A DNA stretch of 64,000 nt from an uncultured Dehalococcoidia bacterium (GCA_958295715.1 OY282371.1:1187183-1251182), one strand, 5' to 3'; counted from the first letter of the stretch, positions 35,457 to 45,150 are shown. Notes: generated by a model not told the origin, from the letters alone. A program made the numbers and translations.

Positions 35457-36052
35457 GGCGAGACGGGGAGGTCTGCAAGGGCCGCTCCCTTCGCCGTTCC
35501 CGCCTCCCCTCTCCGTTCCGTCATTCCCCGCACCCTCTCCCTCCCGTCATTCCCGCGCAGGCGGGAAGGGCGCGTGCGCCCACCTAGTTTTGAAGAGCGT
35601 TGGCTCTGTGTTGGGGTTTCTGCTTCCCGCGCCCCCCTTCCGTCATTCCCGTGAAAACGGGAATCCAGGAAGGCCCCAACCCCAAACAGCCAATGTGTCG
35701 CTCTCACACCTTCGGCCCACGCTGCCGCCTCGACCCTACGGTCTGTCAAAGGAAACCGATGGCGCTAGAAGAGAATCGGGAAAGATGGATTCCCGCCTTC
35801 GCGGGAATGACGGATAAGAAGGCGGGGGAACGACGAGGAGGGAGAACGGGAATGACGGATAGGGGGCGGGGGAATGCGGATAGGGGTGGGCAGAAGCCTC
35901 AAACGCAGAACCAACACTCTTCAAAACATGAGTGGGCGCACGCGCCCTTCCCGCCTGCGCGGGAATGACGGATAAGAAGGCGGGGTTGACGTGGCCAGGG
36001 GCTTCCGGTGGAGGGGGCAGAGGGCAATGACGAGGGAGGGGGAGGGTCTGGA
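35457..36052. repeat. Gene-free spacer with REP-like palindromes
   Basis: The spacer between the amidase and tRNA-Thr has hairpins at about 35549-35567, 35645-35663 (TTCCCGTGAAAACGGGAA), 35790-35808 and 35948-35966. Two are paired with the GGGCGCACGCGCCC palindrome (about 35570, inverted, and 35936). No gene with coding character is visible. Confidence 0.8.
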
Positions 36053-36123
36053 GCCAACGGTGGGACTCGAACCCACGACCTGCGGTTTACGAAACCGCTG
36101 CTCTACCACTGAGCTACGTTGGC
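36053..36123 (-). tRNA. tRNA-Thr (CGU)
   Basis: On the minus strand a full cloverleaf can be drawn. The acceptor GCCAACG pairs with CGTTGGC, the D arm is GCTC/GAGC, the anticodon stem is GCGGT/ACCGC with loop TTCGTAA (anticodon CGT), and the T arm is GTGGG TTCGAGT CCCAC. It reads ACG threonine codons. The CCA end is not encoded (TCC follows). Confidence 0.95.
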
Positions 36124-36132
36124 TTCCCGGCT

Positions 36133-36162
36133 ATTGTAAGGCCAACGGGGGGTTTTTTCCAA
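36133..36162 (-). promoter_or_regulatory. Probable promoter of tRNA-Thr
   Basis: Read on the minus strand, TTGGAA and TACAAT are separated by 18 nt, with the -10 element about 10 nt before the tRNA. A similar TTTTTCCAAG/GGGGAACGG block recurs at about 36155 and 36217 in the same spacer. Confidence 0.5.
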
Positions 36163-36258
36163 GGCCGCGGGGGAACGGCTGAAGTCGTTAGTGTTCCCAA
36201 CGCTCCCGTCACGCTTTTTCCAAGCCGCGCGGGGAACGGCGCTTATGTAAACTCCTTA

Positions 36259-37311
36259 TCAGGCGGGAGCCGGCGGTTGCGGCGGAGGGTGGGGAGCCTC
36301 GGTAGGCGCCGAGTCGTAGCCCGGGTCTCTGATGCAGGCGGCCCAGTGGTCGGGGGCAACCTCCTTCAGGACGGGGGCTTCCCGCGAACACCTCTCGATG
36401 GCTATGGGGCAACGGGGATGGAACACGCAGCCGGTGGGCGGGTTGATGGGGCTGGGGGTCTCGCCGGCGAGGACGAACCGCTCCCTGGTGGCTTCAACCT
36501 CGGGGTCCGGTATGGGCACGGCGGCGAGGAGGGCCTGGGTGTAGGGGTGCCTGGGGTTGACGTAGATGTCGTCGCGCTTGGCCAGTTCCACCACGTGGCC
36601 CAGGTACATAACCGCCACCCTGTCGCTGATGTGCCGCACCACGGAGAGGTCGTGGGCGATGAAAAGATAGGTGAGGCTGAAGCGGCGTTGCAGTTCCTCC
36701 AAGAGGTTGATTATCTGGGCCTGAATCGATACGTCCAGGGCGGACACCGGCTCGTCGGCGACGATGAACTCCGGGTTGAGGGCAAGGGCCCTGGCGACGC
36801 CGATGCGCTGTCGCTGGCCGCTGCTGAACTGGTGGGGGAAGCGGTCCAGCATAGAGGGGTGGAATCCCACCGTATCGGCGAGTTCGGCCACCCTGGCTCG
36901 CAGCTCCTCCTTGCCGTTGACGGCCTTGTGGATTAGCAGCGGCTCGCCGATGATGGCCCCGGCGGTCATCCGCGGGTTGAGGGAGGCGTAGGGGTCCTGG
37001 AAGATGACCTGCATACGGCGCCGCAGGGGCCTGACCTCCCGGCTGCTCATGGCGGTGAGGTCGTGGCCGTTGAAAAGTATCCGGCCGGCGGTAGGCCTGT
37101 AGAGCCGGAGGATGCAGCGTCCCAAGGTGGTCTTGCCGCAGCCGCTTTCGCCGACCAGCCCCAGGGTCTCGCCGCGGCGGATGGATAGGGAGACGCCATC
37201 CACGGCCTTTACCCACGCCTTGGGGCGCTGGAAGAAGACGCCGCCGGTCAGGGGGAAGTGCATCTTCAGGTCCCTAACGTGGAGGATGTCGTCGTCGTGG
37301 CGCGGGTCCAC
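36259..37311 (-). CDS. Oligopeptide/dipeptide ABC transporter ATPase, OppF type
   Basis: A cytoplasmic ATPase subunit of 350 residues. Walker A is [12 protein letters not shown], the ABC signature region is [15 protein letters not shown], Walker B is [13 protein letters not shown] and the switch His is in FIAHDLSVV. The C-terminal oligopeptide-transporter domain has the Cys motif [15 protein letters not shown]. The start is GTG. It lies 6 nt after the OppD-type ATPase on the same strand, and the pair would energise permeases such as those at 42700 and 43643. The C-terminus is Pro-rich. Confidence 0.92.
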   Translation of the reverse strand: MDPRHDDDILHVRDLKMHFPLTGGVFFQRPKAWVKAVDGVSLSIRRGETLGLVGESGCGKTTLGRCILRLYRPTAGRILFNGHDLTAMSSREVRPLRRRMQVIFQDPYASLNPRMTAGAIIGEPLLIHKAVNGKEELRARVAELADTVGFHPSMLDRFPHQFSSGQRQRIGVARALALNPEFIVADEPVSALDVSIQAQIINLLEELQRRFSLTYLFIAHDLSVVRHISDRVAVMYLGHVVELAKRDDIYVNPRHPYTQALLAAVPIPDPEVEATRERFVLAGETPSPINPPTGCVFHPRCPIAIERCSREAPVLKEVAPDHWAACIRDPGYDSAPTEAPHPPPQPPAPA

Positions 37312-37317
37312 CGGCGC

Positions 37318-38307
37318 CTACCTCCCGGCGGGTCCGGCCTGCATGGGGGCCTCCCAGCAGGCGGACCAGTGGTCGGGGACGACTTCAATGAGGGGTGGAA
37401 CCTCGTTCAGGCAGCGTTCCACGGCGTAGCGGCACCTGTCGTTGAAGGCGCAGCCGTGGGGGAGGCGGGCCAGGTTGGGCGGCTGGCCGGGTATCGGTTG
37501 GAGCTTTTCCTTCCGCTCCTCGTCCAGCCTCGGGATGGACTGCTGTAGGCCGATGGTGTACGGATGCTGGGGGGTCTTGAACACGCCTGTCACCGAGGCC
37601 CGCTCCACGATTTTCCCAGCGTACATGATGGCCACGCGGTCTACGTACCTGGCGACTATCCCCATGTCGTGGCTGATGATTATGAGGGTGGCGTTGAACT
37701 CGCGGGTGAGGTCTTTCATCAGGTCTAGGAGTTGGGCCTGTATGGTGACGTCCACGGCGGTGGTGGGTTCGTCGGCGATGATGAGGTCGGGGCCGCAGCT
37801 GAGGGCCATGGCAATCATCACGCGCTGGCGCATCCCCCCGCTGAGCCTGTAGGGATGGTCTTTGACGCGGCTCTTGGGGTCGGGGATGCCGACCCTGTCG
37901 AGGAGGTCTACGGCCCGCGCCCGCGCCTGGTCCCTCCTCATGCCCAGGTGGGCCTGGAGGGTCTCGGTTAGCTGGCGCTCTATGGTGAGCACGGGGTTCA
38001 GGGAAGTCATCGGTTCCTGGAAAATCATCCCGATGCGCCGGCCTCTAACCCGGCGCATCTCCCGGTCGTTGAGGGTGAGGAGGTCGGCCCCCTGGAACAG
38101 TACGCTCCCGCTAACGACGCGTCCCGGGTACGGGACCAGGCCCAGGATGGCGAGGGCCGTTACACTTTTACCGCTGCCGCTTTCCCCCACTATGCCGATG
38201 GTCTCGCCGGCGTGGATGGCGTGGGAGAGGCCGTTTACCGCCTTGACCACGCCTTCCTCAGTGGGAAAGTGGACGCTGAGGTCCCGTATCTCCAGCAGAG
38301 GCGTCAT
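37318..38307 (-). CDS. Oligopeptide/dipeptide ABC transporter ATPase, OppD type
   Basis: A 329-residue ATPase subunit with Walker [16 protein letters not shown], signature [15 protein letters not shown], Walker [14 protein letters not shown], switch IISHDMGIV and the C-terminal motif [15 protein letters not shown]. It pairs with the OppF-type gene 6 nt downstream. The two ATPase genes lie on the opposite strand to the permease genes at 42.7-44.6 kb, so the transporter is split into two transcription units if these belong together. Confidence 0.92.
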   Translation of the reverse strand: MTPLLEIRDLSVHFPTEEGVVKAVNGLSHAIHAGETIGIVGESGSGKSVTALAILGLVPYPGRVVSGSVLFQGADLLTLNDREMRRVRGRRIGMIFQEPMTSLNPVLTIERQLTETLQAHLGMRRDQARARAVDLLDRVGIPDPKSRVKDHPYRLSGGMRQRVMIAMALSCGPDLIIADEPTTAVDVTIQAQLLDLMKDLTREFNATLIIISHDMGIVARYVDRVAIMYAGKIVERASVTGVFKTPQHPYTIGLQQSIPRLDEERKEKLQPIPGQPPNLARLPHGCAFNDRCRYAVERCLNEVPPLIEVVPDHWSACWEAPMQAGPAGR

Positions 38308-38333
38308 GGGTCAGGGACGGCGCGGCCCACGGG

Positions 38334-39093
38334 TCAACGGGCCTGCCTCACCTTGTCAATCTCCTCGGCCAAGGCGTCGGCGTCTATGCCGAGTTCAACG
38401 GCCCTGTCGGAGTCGGCCTGGGCTTCGGCGGCGTTCCCCAGTGCGGCGTGGGTGATGGCCCTGTGGGCGTAGGGGTCGTCAAAGTCGGGCTTCAGGCGAA
38501 TGGCCGCGTCAAAGTCCTGAAGCGCCTCCTCAAACCTGTTTAGACCGAGCAGGGCGAACCCCCTGGCGTTATGGGCCTCCGCGTGGTTTGGACGAAGGCG
38601 CAGGGCCTCGTCGAAGTCCCTGATGGCGGATTCTAAGCGGCCCATGGAGCCGTAGACCCTGCCCCGCTCGAAGTAGGCGGCAGGCAGGTCGGGGTCGAGG
38701 GCGATGGCCGCGCTTAAGCTGCCCCGGGCTTCGTCATACTCGCCGCGCATACCGTGGGCCACGCCCTTCCCCATTAAGGCCTGCACGTGGTTTGGGTCCA
38801 GGTCGGTGGCGCCGTTGTACTCCCGTATGGCGGCTCCGAGGAGTCCCCGGTCAAAGAGGGCCTCGCCCCGTTGGAAACGCTCCTCGGCGGAGAGGACGGG
38901 CGTCTGCTGGGGCGTGGCGCGCGTGGATGTGGGCGTTTCGTCGGGGACCGGCCCGTTCCCGCCTCCGGAGGTTGACGTGCGCGCCGGGATGGGGGACGGG
39001 TCGGCGCCGCCCCCGCATGAGGCGATGACTAGAAGGACGACCAGCAGGGCCGGCAGTAGGAGCCACGGCGCCGGGCGATGTGTAGGTGGGCAT
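38334..39093 (-). CDS. TPR lipoprotein with an apparent 1-nt frameshift at its N-terminus
   Basis: The body holds three or four tetratricopeptide repeats (AAYFERGRVYGSMGRLESAI, AEAHNARGFALLGLNRFEEA and similar). The same frame continues upstream through a Ser/Thr/Pro linker into a signal peptide core (WLLLPALLVVLLVIASC) with a lipobox Cys, but it has no ATG, GTG or TTG there. An ATG at 39091-39093 is one base out of frame. Removing one C from the CCC run at 39088-39090 joins that ATG to the signal peptide as MPPTHRPAPW. I therefore report the whole span as one gene with a frameshift, from mutation or assembly error. The TPR part alone could start at 38786. Confidence 0.65.
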
Positions 39094-39422
39094 TTTAGGC
39101 TAATAGGACTGCTCCATTGGTTGGTTTATGGACTGCCGGTTCTCTTGTGGGCAGAGGGGCTATTTTCGCAGGAATGGCGGGATTAGGGAAGGGGGCGGCC
39201 TCCGGCGACGCCAACACAGGAACAACCCTCTTCAAAACTAAGTGGGCGCACGCGCCCTTCCCGCCTGCGCGGGAATGACGGGAGGAGAGGGGCGGGAATG
39301 ACGGATAGGATGGGGAAGCGACCATGGTCCTACTCCCCAATGCCGGATAAAGAGGGCGGCAAGGATGGGAGGGGGAAGCGGCCACCGTCCTATGCCGCCC
39401 TCTTTATGCTGCGCGGGGAGGG
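39094..39422. repeat. Gene-free spacer with a REP-like composite
   Basis: A composite like those at 17.0-17.3 kb (CTCTTCAAAACTAAGTGG, GGGCGCACGCGCCC, then TTCCCGCCTGCGCGGGAA) is found at 39228-39276. A short direct repeat (GGGGAAGCGACC and GGGGAAGCGGCC) follows. No gene is seen. Confidence 0.75.
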
Positions 39423-40793
39423 TCACCTGAAGGCGGGCAGGTTCTCGTCCAGGTATTCGTAGGCCCTGGCCAGTTGACTGTCCCTGCTCATGAGCAGGTC
39501 TTCGCGGCTGAGGGGCGCCAGGATGTCCGGCACAATGCCATCCTGAATTATCGCCTTGCCCGAGGGGGTGTGCCACCGGGAGACGGGGAAGAGGAGGGCG
39601 CCGCCGTTGCTGAGTCCGGCGTAGCTGTTGGTGAAACCCCGGCCTCTGGTGGTGTCGCCGATGACGATGCCCCTGCCGGAGTCCTGCAACGCCCCCGCGA
39701 GGGCCTCGGCGGCCTCCGCCGTGCCCTCGTTCACCAGCACGACCAACCGGATGTCGGGGTTGAGGGCGCCGCTGGCGTCTATGGAGAGGTCCGTTCGCTG
39801 CTGGAGGTTGTCTATCTCGTAGAGGAAGAGGCCCTCGGGGAGGAACTGGGCGGCCACGTCTCGGGCCACGTTGAGGGGACCCTCCTCATTGCTCCGGAGG
39901 TCCAACACCATGCCCAGGGTTTCCAACTGGTTGAAGGTCTCGAGGGCGTCTAGCACCTCGTTCATGGTGTTCTCGCCAAAGGACTTGATGTAGAGGTAGC
40001 CGACGGAGCTGGGCAGCAGGGACATGTCCACGGTGGGGATGTCCAGCAGGGCGCGGGTGACGGTCACCTCCCTGGGTTCGCTTTCGGTGGCGCGGTTAAT
40101 GAGGAAGGAGACCCTGGTTCCCGCAGAGCCTTTGATGTTGGCGGCGGCCTCTGCCAGGCTGCGGCCGGCCACCGGCTGGTCGTTGACTTCAAGGATCACG
40201 TCGTTGCGCTGGAGGCCGGCCCTCTCGGCCGGGCCGCCGCTCACGAGGGAGACGACGGTTAGGCTGCCGTCTTCAATGCCGATAACGGCCCCCACGCCCT
40301 CGTAGCTGGTGTCAGTCCGCTCCTGGGACATCCGGTAGGCCTCGGGGGTCAGGTAGGCGCTGACGTTGTCATCCAGGGACTGCATCATGCTCCGGAGAGC
40401 GGCCTCGGCGAGGAGGTTGGAGTCAACTTCGGGCCACGTGTCGCGGACGAGGGTCCAGGCGCGCCACACGTCTTCCAGCCCGTCGGGGACCTCGGCGGGG
40501 GGACGACGGCGCACGTTGTCCAACTGGGTTAGAAAGGGGTACGCGGGCTTTTCCGCAAAGTCGAGCATTCCCAGGATGATGTCGCCGGAAACGGCCTCTG
40601 CATCCAAGGAGGCGGTGTTTACGTATGACTTATTGACGACCTCCCAACCCTCCCAAACGACGGCCTCAGGGCTGAACGCGGGGGCCTCCCGGCGGGTGAA
40701 GCAGCCGGAGAGGATGATAAGGAGCGCGCCGCATGAAAGGACTAGAAGGGCGAGGGACTTGAGCTTACGGCCTGTTGTTATTGAAGCTATCAT
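39423..40793 (-). CDS. S41-family pseudo-protease (PDZ protein lacking catalytic Ser and Lys)
   Basis: A 456-residue protein with the same plan as the protease at 17432: signal peptide with lipobox LIILSGC, N-terminal helical region, PDZ domain (VSGGPAERAGLQRNDVILEV) and S41 fold. At the catalytic Ser it has Glu360 in NEGTAEAAEALAGAL, and at the general-base Lys, 25 residues later, Arg385 in DTTRGRGFTN. Both catalytic residues are therefore replaced while the frame is intact, so it is probably a binding or scaffold protein. The start is the ATG at 40791-40793, where the signal peptide begins. Confidence 0.85.
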   Translation of the reverse strand: MIASITTGRKLKSLALLVLSCGALLIILSGCFTRREAPAFSPEAVVWEGWEVVNKSYVNTASLDAEAVSGDIILGMLDFAEKPAYPFLTQLDNVRRRPPAEVPDGLEDVWRAWTLVRDTWPEVDSNLLAEAALRSMMQSLDDNVSAYLTPEAYRMSQERTDTSYEGVGAVIGIEDGSLTVVSLVSGGPAERAGLQRNDVILEVNDQPVAGRSLAEAAANIKGSAGTRVSFLINRATESEPREVTVTRALLDIPTVDMSLLPSSVGYLYIKSFGENTMNEVLDALETFNQLETLGMVLDLRSNEEGPLNVARDVAAQFLPEGLFLYEIDNLQQRTDLSIDASGALNPDIRLVVLVNEGTAEAAEALAGALQDSGRGIVIGDTTRGRGFTNSYAGLSNGGALLFPVSRWHTPSGKAIIQDGIVPDILAPLSREDLLMSRDSQLARAYEYLDENLPAFR

Positions 40794-40911
40794 ATGCCTG
40801 CCATGACCTCCGAATGGTGAGCGCTTGATAGGCGCGGGGCTGTGACTTGCGTCAAATTTGTTACGTATTGTAGCATCCAACGGATTGATTTAGAATTCAG
40901 AGGCTAGAGAG

Positions 40912-42684
40912 ATGAAGTTTACCCGTTCAACGCACTTGAACCAAGGTCAGGCTATCAAGGGGGCCGGCAAGTCCATAGCGTCCCGGTTGTGGATGGCGCT
41001 GCTCGTGGGGTTGGTCCTGGCCGCCGCGGCCTGCGCGCCGAGGGCCGGCGACGACGCCACGGAGCCAGCGACCACGGCGGCAACGGCCGCCCCGGGGCAG
41101 GCGGCCACCGGCCAGGCATCCACCCCGGCGGCGGCGACGGCCGCGCCAGCCCCGGCAGGCGGCGGGGAGTCGCGGAGCGGCTATGAGAGGGGAACCCTGC
41201 GTCGCCTCTACTCCGACCCGCCGACCCTGGACCCGCACCTGGCCACCGACGCCACGTCGTCGGCCATCATCGTGGAGGTGTTCGGCGGGCTGGTGACCAT
41301 CGACCTCGACCTGAAGGTGGCCCCGGACGTCGCGAGGGACTGGTTGGTGAGCGACGATGGGCTGGTGTACACCTTCTACCTGCGGGAAGACGCCGTGTTC
41401 CACGACGGCAAGCCCATTACGGCTCACGACTTCAAGTGGTCCCTAGAGCGGGCCACCGACGTGGTGACGGAGGCCCTCGGCGTGGAGCAGTACCTTGGCG
41501 ACATTGTGGGCGTGGACGCGAAGGTGAGCGGGGAGGCGCGGGAGGTGTCGGGCGTGAGGGCCGTTGACGACCACACGCTGGAGATAACTATAGACGAGCC
41601 CAAGTCCTACTTCCTGTCCAAGCTCACCTATCCCATAGCCTTCGTGCTGGACAGGGAGAACGTGGAGTCGGGGAACCGGTGGGTGAGGACGCCCAACGGC
41701 TCAGGGCCTTTCAAGCTGGAGGAGTACGTGCCCGGCGAGCGGATAACGCTGGCGCGGAATCCCAACTATCACCTGGGCCCGCCGCATCTTGAGCGGGTGA
41801 GGCTCATCCTGAGCGGCGGCACCTCTATGCTGATGTACGAGAACGACGAGATAGACGTGACGGGTATCGGCCTTGCTGACTTGGACCGGATTCTGGACCC
41901 CAACCACAGCCTGAACTCGGAGTTGATGACGAGCGCCCCGTCCTTCAGCACCACCTACATCGGCATGAACACCACCATGCCGCCCTTTGACGACGTGAAG
42001 GTGCGCCAGGCGTTGAACTACGCCATCAACCGAGAGGAGATAGCAAGCCTGGTGCTGGCCGACCTGGTGGAGCCCGCCAAGGGCATCCTGCCGCCGGGGT
42101 TTCCCGGCTACAACCCCGACCTGCCGGGGTACGAGTACAACCCTGAGAAGGCGCAGCAGCTTCTGGCCGAGTCCAAGTACGCCGGCAACATTGATGACTA
42201 CCCGATAGTGTTGACCGTCGCGGGGGGCCTCGGGGCGTCGGTGGACCTGGACTTGGAGAGCATCACGCGCTCGTGGAGCGAGATCCTTGGGGTGGACGTG
42301 CAGTTCCAGCAGACGGAGTGGGCCACGTATCTACAGGACCTCTACAAGAACCGGTTCGACATGTTCCAAGTGGGATGGGTGGCGGACTACCCCGATCCTC
42401 AGAACTTCCTGGACATCCTGTTCCACAGCGAGAGCAGCAACAACCATACCCAGTACAGCAACCCGGAGGTTGACCGGCTCCTAGAGCAGGCCCGCACGGA
42501 GAGAGACCAGGCGACCCGCTTCAGGCTCTACCAGGAGGCGGAGGCCATTATAGTTGACGAGGCGCCTTGGGCGTCCCTGTGGCACAGCGGCGAGCGGTAC
42601 ACCCTGGTGAAGCCGTGGATCAATGACTACTACCAACTGCAATTGATCATCCCCAAACTGCGATTCGTCCGCCTAACGGAGTAG
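40912..42684 (+). CDS. ABC transporter substrate-binding lipoprotein, peptide type (family 5)
   Basis: A 590-residue exported binding protein. The signal peptide ends in lipobox LAAAAC (Cys41), followed by an Ala/Thr-rich linker to about residue 85. The SBP_bac_5 domain starts LRRLYSDPPTLDPHLATDATS and has FYLREDAVFHDGKPITAHDFKWSLERA, NGSGPFKLEEY and VKVRQALNYAINREEIA. Two permease genes follow at 15 and 16 nt, forming a complete import unit with the OppD/OppF-type ATPases at 36-38 kb. The ligand is probably a peptide or similar, but family 5 also includes sugar and nickel binders. Confidence 0.93.
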   Translation: MKFTRSTHLNQGQAIKGAGKSIASRLWMALLVGLVLAAAACAPRAGDDATEPATTAATAAPGQAATGQASTPAAATAAPAPAGGGESRSGYERGTLRRLYSDPPTLDPHLATDATSSAIIVEVFGGLVTIDLDLKVAPDVARDWLVSDDGLVYTFYLREDAVFHDGKPITAHDFKWSLERATDVVTEALGVEQYLGDIVGVDAKVSGEAREVSGVRAVDDHTLEITIDEPKSYFLSKLTYPIAFVLDRENVESGNRWVRTPNGSGPFKLEEYVPGERITLARNPNYHLGPPHLERVRLILSGGTSMLMYENDEIDVTGIGLADLDRILDPNHSLNSELMTSAPSFSTTYIGMNTTMPPFDDVKVRQALNYAINREEIASLVLADLVEPAKGILPPGFPGYNPDLPGYEYNPEKAQQLLAESKYAGNIDDYPIVLTVAGGLGASVDLDLESITRSWSEILGVDVQFQQTEWATYLQDLYKNRFDMFQVGWVADYPDPQNFLDILFHSESSNNHTQYSNPEVDRLLEQARTERDQATRFRLYQEAEAIIVDEAPWASLWHSGERYTLVKPWINDYYQLQLIIPKLRFVRLTE

Positions 42685-42699
42685 GCCGCCGCCGCTTTC

Positions 42700-43626
42700 A
42701 TGGGGGCCTACGTATTAAGACGGCTGGCCTGGACGCCGGTCCTGCTCATGGTAGTGGCCTTCATTACCTTTCTGTTGGGCGTCTACGGCCCGGGAGACCC
42801 GGTGGAGGTGCTGCAAGGCCAGTACAACAATCCGGAAGTGGTGGAACGCATCCGCGAGCGGCGCGGGCTGAACAGGAACGTGTTCGTCCAGTACGCCGTT
42901 TATGTCAAGAACATCTTCCAAGGCGACCTGGGGGAGAGCTTCAAGTACCGCGGCCGGACGGTGAGCGAGTTGATATGGAAGCGGATGTGGGTGTCGGCGC
43001 AGCTGGGGATGGCGGCTTCCATCATATCGGTGGCCCTGGGCATACCCTTAGGCGTCTACGCGGCTATGAAGCAGGGCACGTGGGCCGACGTGACGACGGT
43101 GAGCGCGACCCTGTTGTTCATGTCCCTGCCGGTGTTCATCACGGCGCCGGTGCTGCTGCTGACCTTGGGCCTGTGGCTGGGCATACTTCCCATATCGGGT
43201 TGGGGAGGGTTCTTTGACCCGCGCATAGTGATGCCGGCCCTGGCCCTGGGCGTCCCCGGCATAGCGGTTATCACCCGGCTGACGCGGGCAAGCACCCTGG
43301 AGGTCCTGTCCCAGGATTACGTGCGTACGGCGCGGGCCAAGGGGCTAAGTGAGTTCGTGGTGAGGCGGCGCCACATCTTGAGGAACTCGCTCATACCCGT
43401 TTTCACGGTGGTGGGGCTTTCCCTGGCCACGCTGGTGGAGGGGGCCTTCATAACCGAGGGGTACTTCGGGATTCCGGGGATAGGCAGCCTGGCCATCGAG
43501 TCCTTCTTCTCGCGGGACTACCCCGTCATCACGGCCCTGGCCCTGGTCATCGCCGCGGCCTTTGTCGCGGCCAACCTGATTGTCGACATCGGATACCGGT
43601 TCCTCGACCCCCGGATAAGGTACTAG
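42700..43626 (+). CDS. Peptide ABC transporter permease, DppB/OppB type
   Basis: An inner-membrane permease of 308 residues with six predicted helices; the first starts at LLMVVAFITFLLGVYGPGDPV. The EAA loop that contacts the ATPase reads YVRTARAKGLSEFVVRRRHILRNSLIPV. FITEGYFGIPGIGSLAIESFFSRDYPVI is the usual C-terminal segment. It lies 15 nt after the binding-protein gene and 16 nt before the second permease. Confidence 0.93.
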   Translation: MGAYVLRRLAWTPVLLMVVAFITFLLGVYGPGDPVEVLQGQYNNPEVVERIRERRGLNRNVFVQYAVYVKNIFQGDLGESFKYRGRTVSELIWKRMWVSAQLGMAASIISVALGIPLGVYAAMKQGTWADVTTVSATLLFMSLPVFITAPVLLLTLGLWLGILPISGWGGFFDPRIVMPALALGVPGIAVITRLTRASTLEVLSQDYVRTARAKGLSEFVVRRRHILRNSLIPVFTVVGLSLATLVEGAFITEGYFGIPGIGSLAIESFFSRDYPVITALALVIAAAFVAANLIVDIGYRFLDPRIRY

Positions 43627-43642
43627 GGAGCCACGCCGGGGA

Positions 43643-44632
43643 ATGGCAAGGGCAGAGACGGATACGGGGCTGCCGGAGACGGGCGGGGGGTCGGGGAGCC
43701 TGTGGGCCCTGGCCCTGCGGCGGCTGATTCGCAACAAGATAGCCTTGGCCTGCATGACGGTGATAGGCGTGATGTATCTCGCGGGGACGCTTACCATCTT
43801 CACGTCGCCCACGCCCTACGGCTACAACGACCAGGACCTCCGCAAGGAGTCGGTGAAGCAGGGGCCGAGCCTGAGCCATCCCTTTGGCACCGACAGGCTG
43901 GGAAGGGACCTGCTGACGCGGGTCATCTACGGCCTGCGCACCACGGTTATCATCACGGTGGCGGGGATGCTGACGGGCGGGTTGTTCCTGGGCGTCGGGC
44001 TGGGCCTGATAGCCGGGTATTTCGGGCGGTGGATGGACGCGGTCATCATGCGGGTGGGGGAGGTGTTCTTAGCCTTCCCCGGGCTGCTGCTGGTCATGCT
44101 CATCGCGGCCACGGTGAAGCCGCGGGTGAAGGACTGGGCCCAGGGGTGGTCGGGCGGCCTCGAGCGGCTCACGGGCATAGACATCATACAGTTGGGCGTG
44201 GTGGACTACGTGGTCATCTTCGGCGCCCTGTCGGCCTTCTCGTGGGTGGGCATGGCGCGGCTGGTGAGGGGGCAGGTCCTCTACGTGAAGGGAAGCCAGT
44301 ACATAGAGGCGGCCATGGCCATGGGAGCGTCCAACCGGCGCATCCTGCTGTCCCACGTGCTGCCCAACATCATCAGCCCGGTGATAGTGGTCGTGTCCAT
44401 GGGCATGGGGGCGACGGCGGGGTCGGAGATAGTGCTTAGCTGGCTTGGAATCGGTATCCAGCCTCCGACGCCGAGTTTGGGCGTGATGATATTTCAGAAC
44501 GGGAACATCAGCGTCCTGCGGTCGGACCCGCACCTAATCCTATTCCCGGTGCTGACGGTCACGGCCCTGATTTTCGCCTTCAACCTGCTGGGCGACGCCC
44601 TGAACGACGCCTTTAACCCTCGCACCCGGTGA
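43643..44632 (+). CDS. Peptide ABC transporter permease, DppC/OppC type
   Basis: The second permease, 329 residues. An N-terminal helix (IALACMTVIGVMYLAGTL) precedes the conserved HPFGTDRLGRDLLTRVIYGLRT segment. The EAA loop is YIEAAMAMGASNRRILLSHVLPN. The C-terminus LGDALNDAFNPRTR is typical of the family. The 3' end of this gene has been copied seven times downstream; the intact copy is the first. Confidence 0.93.
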   Translation: MARAETDTGLPETGGGSGSLWALALRRLIRNKIALACMTVIGVMYLAGTLTIFTSPTPYGYNDQDLRKESVKQGPSLSHPFGTDRLGRDLLTRVIYGLRTTVIITVAGMLTGGLFLGVGLGLIAGYFGRWMDAVIMRVGEVFLAFPGLLLVMLIAATVKPRVKDWAQGWSGGLERLTGIDIIQLGVVDYVVIFGALSAFSWVGMARLVRGQVLYVKGSQYIEAAMAMGASNRRILLSHVLPNIISPVIVVVSMGMGATAGSEIVLSWLGIGIQPPTPSLGVMIFQNGNISVLRSDPHLILFPVLTVTALIFAFNLLGDALNDAFNPRTR

Positions 44633-45150
44633 GGGGCCAGTTCAAGCAGGACTCAGGCCGCTGGGCGACGCCCTGAACGACGCCTTTAACCCTGTTCCCG
44701 GCGCTGACGGTCACGGCCCTGATTTTCGCCTTCAACCTGCCGGGCGACGCCCTGAACGACGCGTTTAACCCACGGACCCGGTGAGGGGCTATTCAAGCAG
44801 GACTCAACCTGGCGGGCGACGCCCTGAACGACGCCTTTAATCCACGCACCCGGTGAGGGGCTAGTTCAGGCAGGACTCAGGCCGCTGGGGGACGCCCTGA
44901 ACGACGCGTTTAACCCACGCACCCGCTGAGGCGACAGTTCAAGCAGGACTCAGGCGGCTAGAAGACGCCCTGAACGACACCTTTAATCCACAGACTCGGT
45001 GAGGCGCCAGTTCAAGCAGGACTCAACCTGCTGGGCGACGCCCTGAACGACGCGTTTAACCCACGCACCCGGTGAGGGGCCAGTTCAAGCAGGACTCAGG
45101 CTGCTGGCCGACGCCCTGAGCGACGCGTTTAATCCACGGACACGGTGAGG
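44586..45150 (+). repeat. About 73-bp tandem repeat of the permease 3' end, eight copies
   Basis: The codons for LGDALNDAFNPRTR, the TGA and about 30 nt of spacer (GGGGCCAGTTCAAGCAGGAC) recur. GACGCCCTGA lies at 44594, 44667, 44746, 44818, 44891, 44964, 45037 and 45110; most steps are exactly 73 bp. The third copy carries a longer upstream piece of the gene (from about GGCGCTGACGGTCACGGC). Most copies keep the stop, and many differences are silent in the original frame. A period of 73 cannot preserve the frame. Confidence 0.95.
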
